64,000 nucleotides of DNA from Allotamlana fucoidanivorans (GTDB taxonomy: Bacteria > Bacteroidota > Bacteroidia > Flavobacteriales > Flavobacteriaceae), in the NCBI RefSeq assembly GCF_006265225.1, contig NZ_VDCS01000003.1, positions 62,001 through 126,000 on the forward strand, written 5' to 3'. Positions 36,230 to 45,673 of this stretch are shown one piece after another. The number at the start of each line of letters is the position of its first letter. Within the stretch, counting starts at the first letter, position 1. The notes below the pieces were generated by a model. The model was not told where the DNA came from, did not search any database, and saw only the letters and a program-made list of their open reading frames with translations. Both the position numbers and the translations under genes were made by a program.

Positions 36230-37762
36230 CTATTCTAAAATAATTTTGAAAACATTTGCATAATCATTGAGTTCAACTTCAGGTACTATAAAATATGTTG
36301 AACTATCAGTTACTTCAACTTTAACATTCGAATTATTAGTTAATTCAACTACACTTTTTATTGGTGTAGCCGTTGGATACCTGTGAGGTGCTAGCTCTCG
36401 TATTTTTAAACGGCTACCCTTCTCTGGCTTTCCTAAAAACATTAAATAAATAATTTTTTCATCTTTGGATTGTGTAAACCTATAATCTTCAAAAGTATAG
36501 ACATTGGTTGTCGTCATCCCTCCATGAGTACCCGCCTTTGGTACTGTAGGCCCTCCTCCGTGAATCAACCAAGGTTTGGTATTATAAATTGCTTCTCCAT
36601 TTACTTTAAGCCATTCGCCAATTTCCTGTAATACTAGCTCCTGCTCCACAGGTATTGACCCGTCCGCTCTTGGTGAAATATTTAATAATAGTGTCCCATT
36701 TTTACTCACTATATCTATCAAGCTGTGTAAAACCATTGAAGTTGGTTTTATTTTAATATCATCAGTATAAGACCAAGATCCAAAATTAACAGTATCATCA
36801 GTCATCCATAGAGGCTTAAAAATTTCTGTATGACCGCCTTTTTCAATATCATTTATACCTACCGATAAAGGAAGGTCATGTTGCTTATATATTATTGCAA
36901 CTTCTTGTTGCTTCTTTTGCGCCTCATTGAGATAATAAGCACAAAATTCCTTTCTATGTTTTTCCGGAATCAAATTAAGCCACGAATCAAAGTATATAAC
37001 ATCAGGAGAATACTCATCAATAACCTCCTTTAACTTTTCAAACCATATTTCATAGAATTTATCCTCATTAATATTTCCATACAATAAAGATAATTTAGGG
37101 TCTGTTGAAGATGTATGCCAATTTTTATCATAAATAAAATGGCTATCATAAGTTCCGTCATTGGGTGTTGTCGAATTTCTTTGAAGTAATCTGGCATGGT
37201 GGAAACTTGTAAAAAACTTTAAGCCTGCGTTATTGATTTCGGTTTTTAATAAACCTAAAATATCTTTCTTTGGCCCCATGTCATTTGCATTCCAAGGATT
37301 AACATTACTATTCCACATCGAAAATCCATCATGATGTTCTGCTACCAAACCTCCAAACCTTGCGCCGGCAGTCTTCATTAAATTTGCATATTTTTTAGCG
37401 TCAAATTTAGGGGCCTTAAAAAGAGGAATTAAATCATGATAACCGAATTCTGACTGATCTCCATAAGTGTTTTTATGAAATTCAAAAAGAAAACTATTTT
37501 TATCATACATGTACCTGGGATACCATTCTGTGTACTTTTCCGGAACAGTATAAACACCCCAGTGAAAATATATTCCAAACTTTCCGTCTCTTAACCAATC
37601 TGGTGTTTGTTGATGATTGGAAAGAGACTCCCAACTAGGCGAAAATGTCATGAAACTAGTATCTTCATTATTAGAGGTTTCATTTCTATGATTACAACTG
37701 AGCAAAGTACTGAAAAATAGAATCATTATAGAAAGCTTAATACATTTTTTGTTTTTTTTCAT
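36230..37762 (-). CDS. GH29 alpha-L-fucosidase, lipoprotein (copy 1)
   Basis: This 510-residue protein has a lipoprotein signal (STLLSCN, C23). The GH29 barrel has KFGIYFHWGVYTVP (residues ~61-74), AEHHDGFSMW (~141-150), and the nucleophile D259 in PDVIYFDSW. LLNISPRADGSIP marks the barrel end, and a C-terminal beta-domain completes the protein. The enzyme should release alpha-L-fucose, or L-galactose in some family members, in the periplasm. It is encoded next to HTCS 2 and may be regulated by it. It is one of three GH29 genes here, which differ enough in sequence to suggest different linkages. Confidence 0.93.
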   Translation of the reverse strand: MKKNKKCIKLSIMILFFSTLLSCNHRNETSNNEDTSFMTFSPSWESLSNHQQTPDWLRDGKFGIYFHWGVYTVPEKYTEWYPRYMYDKNSFLFEFHKNTYGDQSEFGYHDLIPLFKAPKFDAKKYANLMKTAGARFGGLVAEHHDGFSMWNSNVNPWNANDMGPKKDILGLLKTEINNAGLKFFTSFHHARLLQRNSTTPNDGTYDSHFIYDKNWHTSSTDPKLSLLYGNINEDKFYEIWFEKLKEVIDEYSPDVIYFDSWLNLIPEKHRKEFCAYYLNEAQKKQQEVAIIYKQHDLPLSVGINDIEKGGHTEIFKPLWMTDDTVNFGSWSYTDDIKIKPTSMVLHSLIDIVSKNGTLLLNISPRADGSIPVEQELVLQEIGEWLKVNGEAIYNTKPWLIHGGGPTVPKAGTHGGMTTTNVYTFEDYRFTQSKDEKIIYLMFLGKPEKGSRLKIRELAPHRYPTATPIKSVVELTNNSNVKVEVTDSSTYFIVPEVELNDYANVFKIILE

Positions 37763-37996
37763 TTTTATGCGTTTTTATTACATTCATACATAGGGTAGGT
37801 TAAATCCCTTTGTGTTTAAATTTATTGTAAAGTTCCATTAAAAAAAGTTTTACTGATGTCAAAATGTTTCATAAACAGTTTATATTAGTTACGCATCACA
37901 TTGAATAAAATCAATTCCTAGAATTTGACCGTTCTATTACGAAACCCAAATCAATACAACTATAAAAAGTATTCAAAACATGAATTACTTTAATTT

Positions 37997-40900
37997 TTAT
38001 GAATGTTCGGTAGGTAAATAACCAAAATACTTTTTAAAACTATTTGAAAAATAAGAAGGTGAATTAAAGCCCACCATATAACCAATTTCAGAAATTGAAT
38101 ACCGTTTTTTTTCAATAAGTTTGATAGCTTGACCAAATCGAACTTTTTTAATGAAGTCTGTTGCAGACTCTCCTGTAATTGCCTTTAACTTCAAATGCAA
38201 ATTTGATCGACTCATTCCAATTTCTTTGGCAAAAATTTCTACAGAAAAATTTGCATTACTAATGTTTTTTTCGACGATTGTTTTTGCATTACTCAAAAAC
38301 TCCTTATCCAAATCACTAAAAGCAACTTCTTCAGGATGTATTTCTAGTGATTGTGAATAGAAATCCTTTAATCGTTTTCTTGATTTAATAACGTTTTTAA
38401 CTTTTGCCTCAAGAAGAGATAGAGAAAATGGTTTTGCTATATAATCATCAGCCCCAGAATTAATTCCTTCAAGTTGATTTTCAATGCTAGTCTTGGCAGT
38501 TAACAATATAATAGGTATATGTGCGGTCTTTATATTCTGTTTAACTTTTTTGCAAAAATTGACACCATCCATTTTTGGCATCATAATATCAGATATGACT
38601 AGACTAGGATTTATTTTTTTAAGCATATCATAGGCCTCTAAACCATCAGGAGCAGTGTAGACAACGTATTTCTTTGAAAAATTCCTGAAAAGATAATTAG
38701 AAATATCCATATTGTCCTCAACAATTAAAATTGTGTCAACCTTTTCCTTTAGATTTTCAATGGCATGATTGTCTCTGATACTTTCCTCCAAATGATCACT
38801 GATTTTGAGTTGTTTATTCATTTTATTAGACTTATCACCAGATACTTCTTCAGTTGAATATGATTCATTATTCAAGGGTAAACTAATTATAAATTTGGTA
38901 CCAACTCCCTCAATACTCTCAACTTTTATTTCTCCCTGATGTAATTTTACCAACCTTTTTGAAAGAGCTAATCCTATTCCTGTTCCAGAATCTTTATCAT
39001 TAGAGTTCGTACTATAATATCTTTCAAAAATCAGCTCTAATTGTTCCTCTGCTATTCCTTCTCCAGAATCTTCAATCTCAATTATTACCCTAGCTTTTTC
39101 TCTAAGAACATTTACACTAACAGAGCCACCAAATGGTGTAAATTTTAATGAATTAGACAATAAATTATACATAATTTTTTCAATGACATCAGGATCAAAA
39201 TACATTTCTATTGTTTTCTCATTTGAATTGAAAGAGTATATAATATTATTCTTAGATGCCAAAGAAGCAAATGACAGATAAATATCATTTATTACACTTA
39301 CTATTTCCCCTTTCGAAGCATTTAGTTTCATTTTATTTGTTTCTAATTTCCTAAACTCTAATAGTTGGTTGATTAAACGAAGTAATCTTTTAGCATTTTT
39401 TTCTACAAGAATAATTTGGTCTCTTAACCATTCATCCGAAATATTCTTTTCTAAAACTTTTTCCAAAGGTGCCAATATTAGAGTTAATGGCGTTCTAAAC
39501 TCATGAGTTATATTTGTAAAAAATTGTATTTTCATTTGATTAACTTGAGCCAACTTTAACTTTTCTGATCTTATCTTTTTAAGATCATTAATTGTTTTTA
39601 TTCTATCCGTAATAATTTTATATAGAAAAATAATCGTTAATATTAGTAGAACTATATAAATGCATAAGGCCCAAATTGTTAGCCACCAAGGCCTTAAAAC
39701 TAAAATATTTAAGCTTTTGATTGATTGACCATAGTTAGAATCTGAGTCAAGTGCTATGACTCTAAATTTATATTCTCCTGGGGAAATATTTGAGTATGTA
39801 GCTTGATTATTTTCAGAACATATCCAATCCTCATCATAGTTTTCCATTTTCCAGCAATACCTAACTTTATTATTATAAGAATAGTTCATAGCGGAAAATT
39901 CAAGAGTTATAGAATTTTGTTCACTTTTTAATATTAGATTTTCAGTAAAGTTTATATGGTGCTCTAAAATATTACTGATGTCATCTGGTAATATTTTCTC
40001 ATTATTGACCTTGAGAGCATTCAAATTCACTTTTGAATTAAATGCAGTATCATGAATTTCGTTTGGTTTAAAATAGGTAATACCTTTTGTTCCTCCAAAA
40101 ACAAAAGTACTATCTCTAAGCATTGCATAAGAAGAAACCATGAACTGGTGGTTTTGCACACCGTCTGCTTTGGTATATTTCTTAAACTTATTTGTTTTTA
40201 AATCAAGATGAGAGATTCCTGAATTTGTGCTTATCCATAATCTTCCACTGTTATCTTCTAAAATACCCTGAACAACGTTGTTAGAGAGTCCATCTTTAGT
40301 AGTATATTGAACAAAGTTTTGCTGAAGTTCGTTAAAAACATTTAATCCCCCATTAGTTCCAACCCACAACCTTCCTTTACTATCTTCAAATATACAAGTT
40401 ATGTAGTTCTCAGTTAATGAATTTTTATTTCCTGAGATCTTTTTGTAGGACTCAAAAGTATCTTTATCTGGATAATATACATTAAGTCCATCATAGGTTC
40501 CAACCCATATTCTATTTAATGAATCTTCAAATAAAAAAGATATATTTTTTGATGTTAAACGATTCCCTTCAAGTCCTTCATCAATACGCTTTAAACTCTC
40601 ATCTGAAAGTTTAAAAATGTAAAGCCCATTTTCTGTACCTAGCCATATCTGAGATTTTCTATCCATTAATATAGAATAGATTCCATTATTCTTAAAATTT
40701 CCTTTTGAATCCTCTATTCTGAATATTTTACTCTTGTTTGTCTTAGGGTCATAATAATTTAGACCGTTATCATGAGTACCTACAAGCAGTTTTCCATCTT
40801 CAAGGGCTAAAATAGATTTTATATTATTTGAGCTAAGCGAACTGTTGTTTCCTTCTTCAGAAGAAAAAAAAGTAATCTTATTGTCTTCCCTGTCCCATAA

Positions 40901-42097
40901 ATTTAACCCCTTATCGTTTGTTCCTATCCAAACAGTGCCGTCTTTATTTTCAGTAATAACACTTACTACATTGTCACTTAAAGATAGTTCTCCACCATTT
41001 TGGTCTATTAAATTAAACTTTATATTATTTGGGTGATAGTAACTAATACCTGCATAATATGTTCCCAACCACATACCACCATCATTATCTTTATATATAT
41101 TCCTAACAGAATTCTGACCTAAGGCATATATTTTTGTATTATCTTGATAATAATTATCATAAATATCTCTAAGCGGATCGTAAATACTTAACCCTATGAA
41201 CGTACCTACCCATAGTTTCCCATCATTATCATAGGAAATAGAACGTACATTATCATTACATAATGAATTTGGATTAGCTATGTTATGCTTTCTTATTTTC
41301 TTTAGCTTAAAATCAGCATCAAGTTCCACAAGTCCATCCCCATCTGTGCCAACCCAAAAGCCACCTTCTTTTCTTTTACTTATAACTCTTATTCCTTTTT
41401 TTATACCGGGAAGTACAATTTCCGTTAAGATATACCTCTCACAGTCAAAATTAAATAAGCCCACATCTGTGGCTAAAATCAAATTATTCTCAAATGCAAT
41501 TACATCCTGAATTATTTCAATATTAACACCTTTCGGTGCTAAAATTGTTATAGATTCAAAACTATCACTTTCATTATCAAACTTGTATAGGCTTCCTTCA
41601 AAAGTACTAATCCATAAACCTGCATTACCATCTTGTTCGATGTCCGAAACAAATCTTACACTATTACCTTTTACTAATTGAAAATTATCAAATCTATCTT
41701 TTTTAGAATCATATCTACTCACTCCCTTATTACCTCCAATCCACAACACCCCAAAACTATCTATATATACCTTTCGCAACGGGTTTGAAAGCAATGAGTT
41801 CGGATTTTCCTTGTCATTTCTGTAAACCGTAAATTGAGAGCCATCATACTTATTAAGGCCATCGTTGGTGGCAAACCACATATAACCCAAAGTATCTTGA
41901 GTTATTGAAAACACAGTACTTTGAGACAACCCTTCTTCATTTGAAATTTTTTCAAAAAGTATATTTCCTTGATCTAAGTAATTTTGAGAAAGACCATTGT
42001 AATAATTAAGCATTACTAAAAAAAGAAAAAATACTTTAAAAGAAATAAACTGTTTAATATCAATCCTTGATATATCCAAATAGTGCTTAAATTTCAT
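37997..42097 (-). CDS. Hybrid two-component system regulator (HTCS 2)
   Basis: This 1366-residue inner-membrane regulator has the same layout as HTCS 1. Periplasmic propeller repeats (GYMWFATNDGLNKYD, RLWVGTNGGLNVF) lead to a Y_Y_Y domain around SPGEYKFRVIALDSD and a transmembrane helix (LTIWALCIYIVLLILTIIF). The cytoplasmic half is HisKA with NITHEFRTPL, HATPase with SGTGIGLALS, a receiver with LVISDIMMPKMDG, and an AraC-type HTH (IGYMVGFNSPSYFSNSFKK). The two HTCS proteins are clearly different in sequence, implying different inducers. Its position between GH29 copy 1 and the sugar-catabolic operon suggests that it senses a fucose- or L-galactose-containing oligosaccharide and drives the 42-64 kb genes. 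Confidence 0.97.
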   Translation of the reverse strand: MKFKHYLDISRIDIKQFISFKVFFLFLVMLNYYNGLSQNYLDQGNILFEKISNEEGLSQSTVFSITQDTLGYMWFATNDGLNKYDGSQFTVYRNDKENPNSLLSNPLRKVYIDSFGVLWIGGNKGVSRYDSKKDRFDNFQLVKGNSVRFVSDIEQDGNAGLWISTFEGSLYKFDNESDSFESITILAPKGVNIEIIQDVIAFENNLILATDVGLFNFDCERYILTEIVLPGIKKGIRVISKRKEGGFWVGTDGDGLVELDADFKLKKIRKHNIANPNSLCNDNVRSISYDNDGKLWVGTFIGLSIYDPLRDIYDNYYQDNTKIYALGQNSVRNIYKDNDGGMWLGTYYAGISYYHPNNIKFNLIDQNGGELSLSDNVVSVITENKDGTVWIGTNDKGLNLWDREDNKITFFSSEEGNNSSLSSNNIKSILALEDGKLLVGTHDNGLNYYDPKTNKSKIFRIEDSKGNFKNNGIYSILMDRKSQIWLGTENGLYIFKLSDESLKRIDEGLEGNRLTSKNISFLFEDSLNRIWVGTYDGLNVYYPDKDTFESYKKISGNKNSLTENYITCIFEDSKGRLWVGTNGGLNVFNELQQNFVQYTTKDGLSNNVVQGILEDNSGRLWISTNSGISHLDLKTNKFKKYTKADGVQNHQFMVSSYAMLRDSTFVFGGTKGITYFKPNEIHDTAFNSKVNLNALKVNNEKILPDDISNILEHHINFTENLILKSEQNSITLEFSAMNYSYNNKVRYCWKMENYDEDWICSENNQATYSNISPGEYKFRVIALDSDSNYGQSIKSLNILVLRPWWLTIWALCIYIVLLILTIIFLYKIITDRIKTINDLKKIRSEKLKLAQVNQMKIQFFTNITHEFRTPLTLILAPLEKVLEKNISDEWLRDQIILVEKNAKRLLRLINQLLEFRKLETNKMKLNASKGEIVSVINDIYLSFASLASKNNIIYSFNSNEKTIEMYFDPDVIEKIMYNLLSNSLKFTPFGGSVSVNVLREKARVIIEIEDSGEGIAEEQLELIFERYYSTNSNDKDSGTGIGLALSKRLVKLHQGEIKVESIEGVGTKFIISLPLNNESYSTEEVSGDKSNKMNKQLKISDHLEESIRDNHAIENLKEKVDTILIVEDNMDISNYLFRNFSKKYVVYTAPDGLEAYDMLKKINPSLVISDIMMPKMDGVNFCKKVKQNIKTAHIPIILLTAKTSIENQLEGINSGADDYIAKPFSLSLLEAKVKNVIKSRKRLKDFYSQSLEIHPEEVAFSDLDKEFLSNAKTIVEKNISNANFSVEIFAKEIGMSRSNLHLKLKAITGESATDFIKKVRFGQAIKLIEKKRYSISEIGYMVGFNSPSYFSNSFKKYFGYLPTEHS

Positions 42098-42269
42098 TCA
42101 TCTTAAATTTAGAACAAGAAAATTAGTGGTTTTTATTACGGACTAACTTTCAAACTTTGTTGTGATTATATTATTTTAAGTTGCTAATATATTTTATAAA
42201 ACAGAAATCATATTAATTTGGCGATTTTATTAACAAACATCTGCAATCACTTAACACGTAAAAATAATT

Positions 42270-42611
42270 CTATAGTTTAAAAACTTGCTCTAACGGAATC
42301 CATTTTTCGCCATCTTTGGCCCAGGGTAATTCTTGTTGGTAGTTCCACATTAGGTTTTCCCATTCTTGAACTTTTGGGTTGTTCGCATCCATTTCCGCTT
42401 TTTTAACAGGATCAAACGTGTCATCAACTTCCATAATCATAAACATGCGGTTTCCTGTTAAATAAATTTCCATATCTACAATACCAGCATCTTTAATACT
42501 TTTAGTGATTTCTGGCCATGCGTTTCCAGCAGCATGGTATTCTTTATATTCAGCGATTAGTTTAGAGTCATCTTTTAAATCGCATGCGTAACAATAGCGT
42601 TTTGTTGTCAT
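42270..42611 (-). CDS. L-rhamnose/L-fucose mutarotase family protein
   Basis: This 113-residue protein of the RhaM (DUF718) family has YCYACDLKDD at the start, YKEYH near residue 25, GIVDMEIYLTGNRMFMIMEV and PWAKDGEKWIPLEQVFKL. The family interconverts the anomers of 6-deoxy sugars so the next enzyme receives the right form. Its ATG overlaps the FucP stop (ATGA at 42608-42611), so the two are translationally coupled. In this operon the substrate is more likely L-fucose or L-galactose than rhamnose, because no rhamnosidase or rhamnose isomerase is visible. Confidence 0.85.
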   Translation of the reverse strand: MTTKRYCYACDLKDDSKLIAEYKEYHAAGNAWPEITKSIKDAGIVDMEIYLTGNRMFMIMEVDDTFDPVKKAEMDANNPKVQEWENLMWNYQQELPWAKDGEKWIPLEQVFKL

Positions 42612-43936
42612 GAGTTTTTAAGGTTTCGTTTGTAGCTAGTGAACCCGTAAAAGGCCACAACAGCTAAGCAAATTAATGGTAAAATAAAAGAGAAATTTAC
42701 TTCAGGAATAAAGCCTAGAACTTGAACATCAGCAAAACCACTTCCTCCCCAGTCAAGTATACTGCCTTGGAGTACAGGCATTAAAGCACCACCAACAATA
42801 GCCATTACTAGACCCGCTGAACCAATTTTTGCTTCATCTCCCATATCTTTCAGTGCTATACCGTAAATGGTTGGGAACATAATAGACATAAAAACTGAAA
42901 TAGCTACCAGTGATATTAAGCCAGCTAATCCTGATAATAATATTGTTCCTGCACACATAATAACGCCACCAATTCCAAATAACATAAGCAATCGTGAAGG
43001 ATTAACTTTTTTCATTAATGCGGTACCAATCCAACGTCCTGTTAAAAAAGATATCATTGCAGCAACATTAAAATAAGTAGCGGTATAATCTGTACCATGA
43101 GTTTCGTTAATATTGTCTACATACTGAAAGATGTATGTCCAACACATGATTTGAGCGCCTACATAGAACGCTTGTGCAATAACACCAAAAATGTAGTTTT
43201 TATTAACTTTTAATTTTTTGAACGATTCAGATAATGACATTTTATCTTCATCTGCCGTTTTAGGCATTTTAGTAGCGATAATAATACCCATGATTACTAA
43301 AACTAAAACACCAAGTGCAATGTATGGGACACTAATAATGCCAAGGTCGTTTTCTCGAACAGCGGCTAATTCTTCTGACGATAAGGCTTTATAAGCTTCT
43401 TCTGTGTAGTCATCAGAGCGTAGTGCACCAATTACAAAAACTTGTGCTATTATCATTCCTGTAAGTGAGCCAATAGGGTTGAAAGCTTGAGCTAAGTTTA
43501 GGCGTTGTGTTGCTGTTTCTTTATCGCCTAAAGCAAGTATTAACGGATTTGAGGTTGTTTCTAAAAATGCCAAACCACAGGTAATTACCCATAATGAAAT
43601 TAAGAAAAAGTTAAACTCTTCATTAGCTGCAGCTGGGTAGAACAAAAAGGCCCCTAAAGCATAGAATGAAAGCCCCAGAATTATTCCAGATTTATAACTG
43701 TATTTTCTAATAAACAAAGCTGCTGGTAAGGCCATAAAGAAGTAACCGAAATAAAATGCAAATTGTACTAATGACGCTTGAACATTTGATAATTCTGGCA
43801 TTACTTTTTTAAAGGCAGAAACCATAGGGTTGGTTAAATCGTTTGCGATACCCCAAAGGGCGAATAAAGAAGTAATTATTATAAAAGGAAACAAAAGTTC
43901 TTTTCTAACTACTGGTATATTTTTTGTTTTACTCAT
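42608..43936 (-). CDS. fucP: L-fucose:H+ symporter-type MFS permease
   Basis: The start is taken as the ATG at 43936 (MSKTKNIPVVRKELLFPFI), giving 442 residues. Twelve hydrophobic helices are present. FFMALPAALFIRKYSYKSGI, FLETTSNPLILALGDKETATQRLNLAQAFNPIGS and YFNVAAMISFLTGRWIGTALM match FucP carriers. E. coli FucP imports L-fucose and also accepts L-galactose, so either could be the natural cargo. It differs from the other sugar carrier at 25028, which is coupled to a kinase. The stop overlaps the mutarotase start by four bases. Confidence 0.88.
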   Translation of the reverse strand: MSKTKNIPVVRKELLFPFIIITSLFALWGIANDLTNPMVSAFKKVMPELSNVQASLVQFAFYFGYFFMALPAALFIRKYSYKSGIILGLSFYALGAFLFYPAAANEEFNFFLISLWVITCGLAFLETTSNPLILALGDKETATQRLNLAQAFNPIGSLTGMIIAQVFVIGALRSDDYTEEAYKALSSEELAAVRENDLGIISVPYIALGVLVLVIMGIIIATKMPKTADEDKMSLSESFKKLKVNKNYIFGVIAQAFYVGAQIMCWTYIFQYVDNINETHGTDYTATYFNVAAMISFLTGRWIGTALMKKVNPSRLLMLFGIGGVIMCAGTILLSGLAGLISLVAISVFMSIMFPTIYGIALKDMGDEAKIGSAGLVMAIVGGALMPVLQGSILDWGGSGFADVQVLGFIPEVNFSFILPLICLAVVAFYGFTSYKRNLKNS

Positions 43937-44025
43937 AAATTTTAGGTTTAAGTTAGTAGGTTGCAATGCACAATGTGAACAAAATAAAAATTAAGTTACT
44001 TGTGTTTTATTGCATAACAAATGAT

Positions 44026-44817
44026 TTATTCTGTTAATAGAGATCGGTCTAAATGTACATAACCACCATCAACAGTTATAAATTGACCAGTTGTATGCGA
44101 TGAACGTTCTGAAATGGCAAATAGGCATTGGTCTGCAATCTCTTCTGGTGTTGTCATTCGGTTTTCTAAAGGAATTTTCTTGACAATAGATTCTAGTTTT
44201 TCTTCGCCGTTTTCTAAGGTTTTAATCCATTGATCATATGCAGGGGTCCAACTTTCTGCTATAATAATAGCGTTTGAACGAATACCATCTTTTATTAAAT
44301 CAACGGCCCATTCTCGGGTTAACCCTAGTACACCTCCTTTAGATGCTGCGTAGCCCGATGTACCTCCTTGACCGGTTAATGCCACTTTTGAACCTATATT
44401 CAAAATGTTTCCTTTTACCTTTTTAATCATTGGTAAACAGAACTTTGTCATGGCAAAAAAGCTAACCATATTGAGTTTTAGGGAGTACATAAAATCATCC
44501 ATTGAAGCATCAAGTCCGGCACCATCATTAACACCAACATTATTAATTAAAGCATCAACACGACCGTATTTTTCTTCAATAGTTTTGGCGGCGCGTTCTA
44601 TTTGTTTGTAATCAGATAAATCGGTTTGAACGAAAATTGAATCAATACCTTGGTTTTGTAAAGCTTCAGCGTACCCAAAACCTCTGGCATTTCTGTCTAC
44701 AATAACAGGAATTGCGCCTTCATTGGCTAACGACTGTACTATAGTTTCTCCAATACTACCTTTTATTCCGGCAGCTCCTGTTACAACTACTATTTTATTT
44801 TTTAGACCTAAATCCAT
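44026..44817 (-). CDS. Short-chain dehydrogenase, candidate L-fucose/L-galactose 1-dehydrogenase
   Basis: This 263-residue SDR has the N-terminal cofactor motif VVTGAAGIKGSIGE, NNVGVNDG in the NNAG position, a catalytic serine in NIGSKVAL and SGYAASKGG with the YxxxK pair. The C-terminus has the usual FITVDGGYVHLD. In related bacterial pathways an SDR oxidises the free sugar to its lactone with NAD(P). That role fits the lactonase-like gene ten bases upstream in the operon. It could instead oxidise a later keto-deoxy acid. Confidence 0.85.
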   Translation of the reverse strand: MDLGLKNKIVVVTGAAGIKGSIGETIVQSLANEGAIPVIVDRNARGFGYAEALQNQGIDSIFVQTDLSDYKQIERAAKTIEEKYGRVDALINNVGVNDGAGLDASMDDFMYSLKLNMVSFFAMTKFCLPMIKKVKGNILNIGSKVALTGQGGTSGYAASKGGVLGLTREWAVDLIKDGIRSNAIIIAESWTPAYDQWIKTLENGEEKLESIVKKIPLENRMTTPEEIADQCLFAISERSSHTTGQFITVDGGYVHLDRSLLTE

Positions 44818-44827
44818 ATTCTTTATT

Positions 44828-45667
44828 TTATTGTTTTAAATTGTAAAATTCCACAGCATTTTTACCCATAATTGCTTCATGTTCTGAAGACGATAATGGT
44901 GCGATAAAATTGGTTACTAATTGTTTTACTTTTGAATAATTTCCTGCTACCAAACACACGGGCCAATCTGAACCAAATAGAATTCTTTTTGGACCAAAGG
45001 CTTGTAAAACGACATCCATATACGGATAAATTTGTTCTGGTGTCCAACTGTTGAAATCGGCTTCAGTAATCATACCAGATAACTTGCAGTATACATTTTC
45101 ATGTTTAGCAATTTCCTTAATAAGGACTGCCCATCCCTCATAAAAACCATCTTTTATGTATGGTTTTGCAATATGATCGATAACAAATTTTTGATTTGGA
45201 AAGCTTTTTACAAATTCGAGTACTGCACCCAATTGATACGGAAACACCAAGATGTCATAAGTGAAATTGTGTTTTTCTAGATGAGCAATACCATTTTTAA
45301 AATTTTGTCTCAGCAAGAAATTATGATCTGGTTCGCCTTGAACAACATGACGGAAACCTTTTATAATATCAAATTGTTTGTATTGTTCTAAAACTGATTC
45401 AATGGTTGTTTCGTCTCTAAAATCAACCCAGCCTACAACTCCTTTTATAAAGTTGTTTTTTGCAGCCAATTCAATTAAGAAATTAGTTTCGGCAAGCGTT
45501 TGATCGGCTTGAACAGCTATACAACCATCAATTTTATTTTCGGTATATACGCGTTGTAAATCTTGAGGTAAAAAGTCACGACGGATAGTCTTCATAGAAT
45601 CATCTATCCAGTCGTGTTTTTTAGGCTCGTAATTCCAAAAATGCTGATGTGAATCTATTACCATCAT
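44828..45667 (-). CDS. Amidohydrolase-family lactonase, L-fuconolactonase-like
   Basis: This 279-residue metal-dependent hydrolase (COG3618 type) has DSHQHFWNY at the start (metal HxH), FVIDHIAKP and KLSGMITEADFNSW in the middle and ILFGSDWPVC near the end. Characterised relatives hydrolyse L-fucono-1,4-lactone, L-galactono- and related lactones to the aldonic acid. The flanking SDR and UxaB-like genes place it at step two of an oxidative sugar pathway in the cytoplasm. M1 or M2 may be the start. Confidence 0.87.
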   Translation of the reverse strand: MMVIDSHQHFWNYEPKKHDWIDDSMKTIRRDFLPQDLQRVYTENKIDGCIAVQADQTLAETNFLIELAAKNNFIKGVVGWVDFRDETTIESVLEQYKQFDIIKGFRHVVQGEPDHNFLLRQNFKNGIAHLEKHNFTYDILVFPYQLGAVLEFVKSFPNQKFVIDHIAKPYIKDGFYEGWAVLIKEIAKHENVYCKLSGMITEADFNSWTPEQIYPYMDVVLQAFGPKRILFGSDWPVCLVAGNYSKVKQLVTNFIAPLSSSEHEAIMGKNAVEFYNLKQ

Positions 45668-45673
45668 AAAATT